Source: Lutibacillus sp052034115
GTDB lineage: Bacteria; Actinomycetota; Actinomycetes; Actinomycetales; Dermatophilaceae
Assembly (NCBI GenBank): GCA_052034115.1
Contig: JBPOIZ010000122.1
Coordinates: forward strand, 1-33,644
DNA length: 33,644 nucleotides
Direction of reading: 5' to 3'
Shown: one piece after another, positions 31,686-33,644 of the stretch
Numbering within the stretch: position 1 is the stretch's first letter
How the letters are laid out: every line of letters begins with the position of its first letter
Translations under genes and position numbers: made by a program
Notes under the pieces: generated by a model
What the model saw: only the letters and a program-made list of their open reading frames with translations
Told to the model about the DNA's origin: nothing
The model's database searches: none

Positions 31686-32240
31686 CTATCCATCGGCGCC
31701 ACCACTATGGACACCGCCGAGCAGTGCGGCCAGCGCGGTCCGGCCGCGGGAGCATCTCGACTTGATCGTGCCGGGCGGAACGCCGAGGATCTGCGCCGCG
31801 TCGGCCACCGGCAGTCCGTGCATGTCGACGAGCACCAGCGCCATACGTTGCGCCTCGGGCAGTGTCGCAAGGGCGCGGTGGACATCGAGGCGACTCTGCG
31901 CGGAACCGATGTCGTCACGGGTGTCGGCTGGCTCGGTGGCTGGCAGTTCGACGGTCGGGCGCTGGCGGCGGAGGCGGTCCAGGCACGCGTTGACCACGAT
32001 GCGGTGCAGCCACGTGGAGACGCTGGCGTCCCCGCGGAAGGTGTCGGCCCGTCGGAAGGCGGCGAGGAACCCGTCCTGGACGCAGTCTGCGGCGAGCTCG
32101 CGATCACGACAGGTGCGCACCGCGACGGCCCACAGGCGATCTCGGTGCCGGCGGAAGATCTCACCGAAGGCGTCGGGGTCGCCACGGAGGTGGTCGGCAA
32201 GCAGCTGCTCGTCGCTGCGGGGCTCGGCCGGGCCGGTCAT
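31686..32240 (-). CDS. sigM: ECF RNA polymerase sigma factor, SigM-like
   Basis: The 184-aa protein is an extracytoplasmic-function sigma factor. Region 2 runs from DPDAFGEIFRRHRDRLWAVA through ELAADCVQDGFLAAFRRADTF to STWLHRIVVNACLDRLRR. Region 4 is LPEAQRMALVLVDMHGLPVADAA followed by the helix-turn-helix ILGVPPGTIKSRCSRGRTAL. The ATG at 32240 overlaps the upstream gene's stop (ATGA), indicating translational coupling. The SigM name rests on conserved order (pseudokinase/MurJ region, sigma, anti-sigma, trxB, trxA) as well as on sequence class. Its regulon is unknown here. Confidence 0.93.
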   Translation of the reverse strand: MTGPAEPRSDEQLLADHLRGDPDAFGEIFRRHRDRLWAVAVRTCRDRELAADCVQDGFLAAFRRADTFRGDASVSTWLHRIVVNACLDRLRRQRPTVELPATEPADTRDDIGSAQSRLDVHRALATLPEAQRMALVLVDMHGLPVADAAQILGVPPGTIKSRCSRGRTALAALLGGVHSGGADG

Positions 32241-33644
32241 GGCCGCCCCCGGACCTCCACCTCGGCGATCTCGGCGCGGTACTTGCCGCCACCGATGCTC
32301 GCCGGGTTGCTGATCCAGACGACGACATACCGGCCCGTTCCGGACCCGGAGAACACCTTCTTGCCCGACCCGGTCGAACGGCCGAGCGAGGTCGCGTCGT
32401 CCTTGGTCGGCTCGTCGGAGACGAAGACCTCCGCCGTTTGCTTGCCGACGAGGGTCACGGTCACCGAGGTCACCTTGCGGCTCTTGCTCAGGTCGAGTGC
32501 CACTCCGAGCCCGGACTTCAGCCCGGACCACTGCGGTGAGAGGTACCAGTCGGAGGTCCATGACGAGGACGTGCCGTCCGTCAGCATGGGCAGTTTGCGC
32601 TCGTTCTCGGCCCCGTCTCCCTGGGGGTCGTATGCGCTCGCCTTGGCCACCGGGATCACCACGGGGGCAGCCTGGGCCGCCGGAGTCGACGGTGCGGATG
32701 TCGGGCTCGCCGTGCGGGTGGGCGCGGTCGTCCGCCCCTGGCGGGGGTAGTCGCTCGTGCCGCCGAGCAGCACGGGAAGGTTCTTCCAGGCGAGGAGCAG
32801 GGCCAGCACGACAAATCCGGCCACCAACGCCAGGGCGAGCTTGGACTGATCGCGGCTCGGCGCGGGCACCGGCGGGAGCAACGGCGCCGGTGCCTCGAGC
32901 TCGCCGGTCTCGTCCACCCGGGTCGCCAGCCGAGTGGCCATGACGTCGCCCTGTTCACGAGCGACCTCGCGCATCCGTGCGGTCGCCGCACCGGCGCGGG
33001 AGGCGGCACCCTTGGCCAGGCCACCCAGACGCTCCGTGGCGGCGCTCGCCAGCGCGCCGGCCTTGGTGACTGCGGCTCCCACGGTCTCTCCGACAGGCGC
33101 CCTGGCGGCAGGCGGCCCCTCAAGGCCCGCATCTGACGCAGGAGTTTCGGTTGATACCTTAACTTCAGCTCGGTCGTGGGCAGCTGACGGTGCCTCCGGG
33201 GCTGCTCCGGCGGCGGCCTTGGCACGGGGTGCCCCGCCCGCCTCGGGCGTGCCAGGTGTGGTAGGCGTGTCGGGTGACACGGGCTTACTGGGCGAAGTAG
33301 GCGCACCGTCCGCTCGGGCCTCGGGCTGAGGCTGGGCAGGGGGGACCGCCGGAGTCAGGCCAGTCGGGTGGGCGGCAGCGGGAGAGGCGGCACCAGGGGA
33401 GGACGCGGCGGGACCTGGGACGGCCGAGGGACCTGGAACTGCGGGACCTGGAACTGCGGGACCTGGAACTGTGGAACCTGGCCCCCCGGGAGCGGGCGGC
33501 CACTGGAGCGCCTCGTTCGGCGACGCACCGGAGACGTCCACGGGCCGGGCCTCGGTGGGATCAGCCGCCAGTGGCGCCGTCCCGAAGGACTCCGGCGGTG
33601 CCTGGTCGGCAGACGGGGGCTCGGGACGCACCGCAGTGACCGCG
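32237..33644 (-). CDS. C-terminal part of a probable pseudokinase membrane protein (N-terminus outside window)
   Basis: The frame is open to the window edge, so the GTG at 33631 is probably internal; 468 residues are visible. A long Pro/Ala/Thr/Ser-rich linker comes first, then an amphipathic Ala-rich stretch (AVTKAGALASAATERLGGLAKG). One membrane segment follows (LALALVAGFVVLALLLAW, about residues 269-286 of the visible part). The extracytoplasmic domain begins ASAYDPQGDGAENERKLPML and continues with DGTSSSWTSDWYL and SVTVTLVGKQTAEVFVSD, resembling the discoidin-like C-terminus of the mycobacterial MviN pseudokinase protein (Rv3910). Its position just upstream of sigM agrees. A separate kinase-like protein next to murJ is the likeliest full form. 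Confidence 0.75.
   Translation of the reverse strand, partial: AVTAVRPEPPSADQAPPESFGTAPLAADPTEARPVDVSGASPNEALQWPPAPGGPGSTVPGPAVPGPAVPGPSAVPGPAASSPGAASPAAAHPTGLTPAVPPAQPQPEARADGAPTSPSKPVSPDTPTTPGTPEAGGAPRAKAAAGAAPEAPSAAHDRAEVKVSTETPASDAGLEGPPAARAPVGETVGAAVTKAGALASAATERLGGLAKGAASRAGAATARMREVAREQGDVMATRLATRVDETGELEAPAPLLPPVPAPSRDQSKLALALVAGFVVLALLLAWKNLPVLLGGTSDYPRQGRTTAPTRTASPTSAPSTPAAQAAPVVIPVAKASAYDPQGDGAENERKLPMLTDGTSSSWTSDWYLSPQWSGLKSGLGVALDLSKSRKVTSVTVTLVGKQTAEVFVSDEPTKDDATSLGRSTGSGKKVFSGSGTGRYVVVWISNPASIGGGKYRAEIAEVEVRGRP
33429..33473 (-). repeat. Three 15-bp tandem repeats in the linker of the pseudokinase-like gene
   Basis: The unit GGACCTGGAACTGCG (plus strand) occurs three times, the last with one change, and encodes VPGPA-type pentapeptides in the Pro-rich linker. 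It is in frame, so length variation would be tolerated. Confidence 0.85.

Overview
The window comes from the chromosome of a high-GC actinobacterium and spans its replication origin. The order dnaA-dnaN-gnd-recF-dciA-gyrB-gyrA-DUF3566-tRNA-Ile-tRNA-Ala on one side, and rpmH-rnpA-yidD-yidC-jag-rsmG-parA-parB on the other, is the classical actinobacterial oriC neighbourhood. The downstream sigM, anti-sigma and trxB-trxA block also matches the order known from Mycobacterium. Codon use and the gene set suggest Micrococcales, perhaps the Dermatophilaceae/Intrasporangiaceae group; that family placement is inference.

Layout. 1-3251: a 3'-truncated diacylglycerol-kinase-type lipid kinase, divergent from serS, which overlaps a Cof-type HAD phosphatase. 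3413-6178: a three-gene overlapping operon encoding a large putative type VII-secreted toxin with a C-terminal ADP-ribosyltransferase (ART) domain, an unrecognised 196-aa protein, and a second, stand-alone ART-fold protein. 6311-9874: an M20 amidohydrolase with a G-rich leader, a seven-repeat RCC1-like protein, and an MFS transporter behind a perfect palindromic operator-like site. 9949-10314: tRNA-Ala(TGC), a 41-aa DLW-39-type peptide, and tRNA-Ile(GAT). 10416-22177: the replication block on the minus strand, with oriC (20240-20743) between dnaA and dnaN. 22590-29133: the rpmH-to-parB block on the plus strand. It contains three near-consensus parS sites (two inside the parA reading frame) and an unexplained array of about three 140-bp tandem repeats between rsmG and parA. 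29177-33644: trxA, trxB, an anti-sigma factor, an ECF sigma factor (sigM-like) and the C-terminal part of a probable pseudokinase membrane protein cut by the window end, all on the minus strand and convergent with parB.

How the genes work together. DnaA binds the 9-mer boxes in oriC, and probably those in its own leader. DciA helps load or activate the helicase, DnaN is the clamp, RecF handles gaps and gyrase handles supercoils. ParB spreads from the parS sites and ParA moves the origins. RnpA, YidC and YidD serve tRNA maturation and membrane insertion. The thioredoxin pair lies behind a SigR/SigH-like promoter.

The most interesting parts outside the core are the ART toxin operon, whose N-terminal half has strikingly different codon use, the 140-bp repeat array beside parA, the palindrome before the MFS gene, and an apparent window-wide scarcity of the tetramer GTAC with synonymous replacement by GTATG/CATAC.
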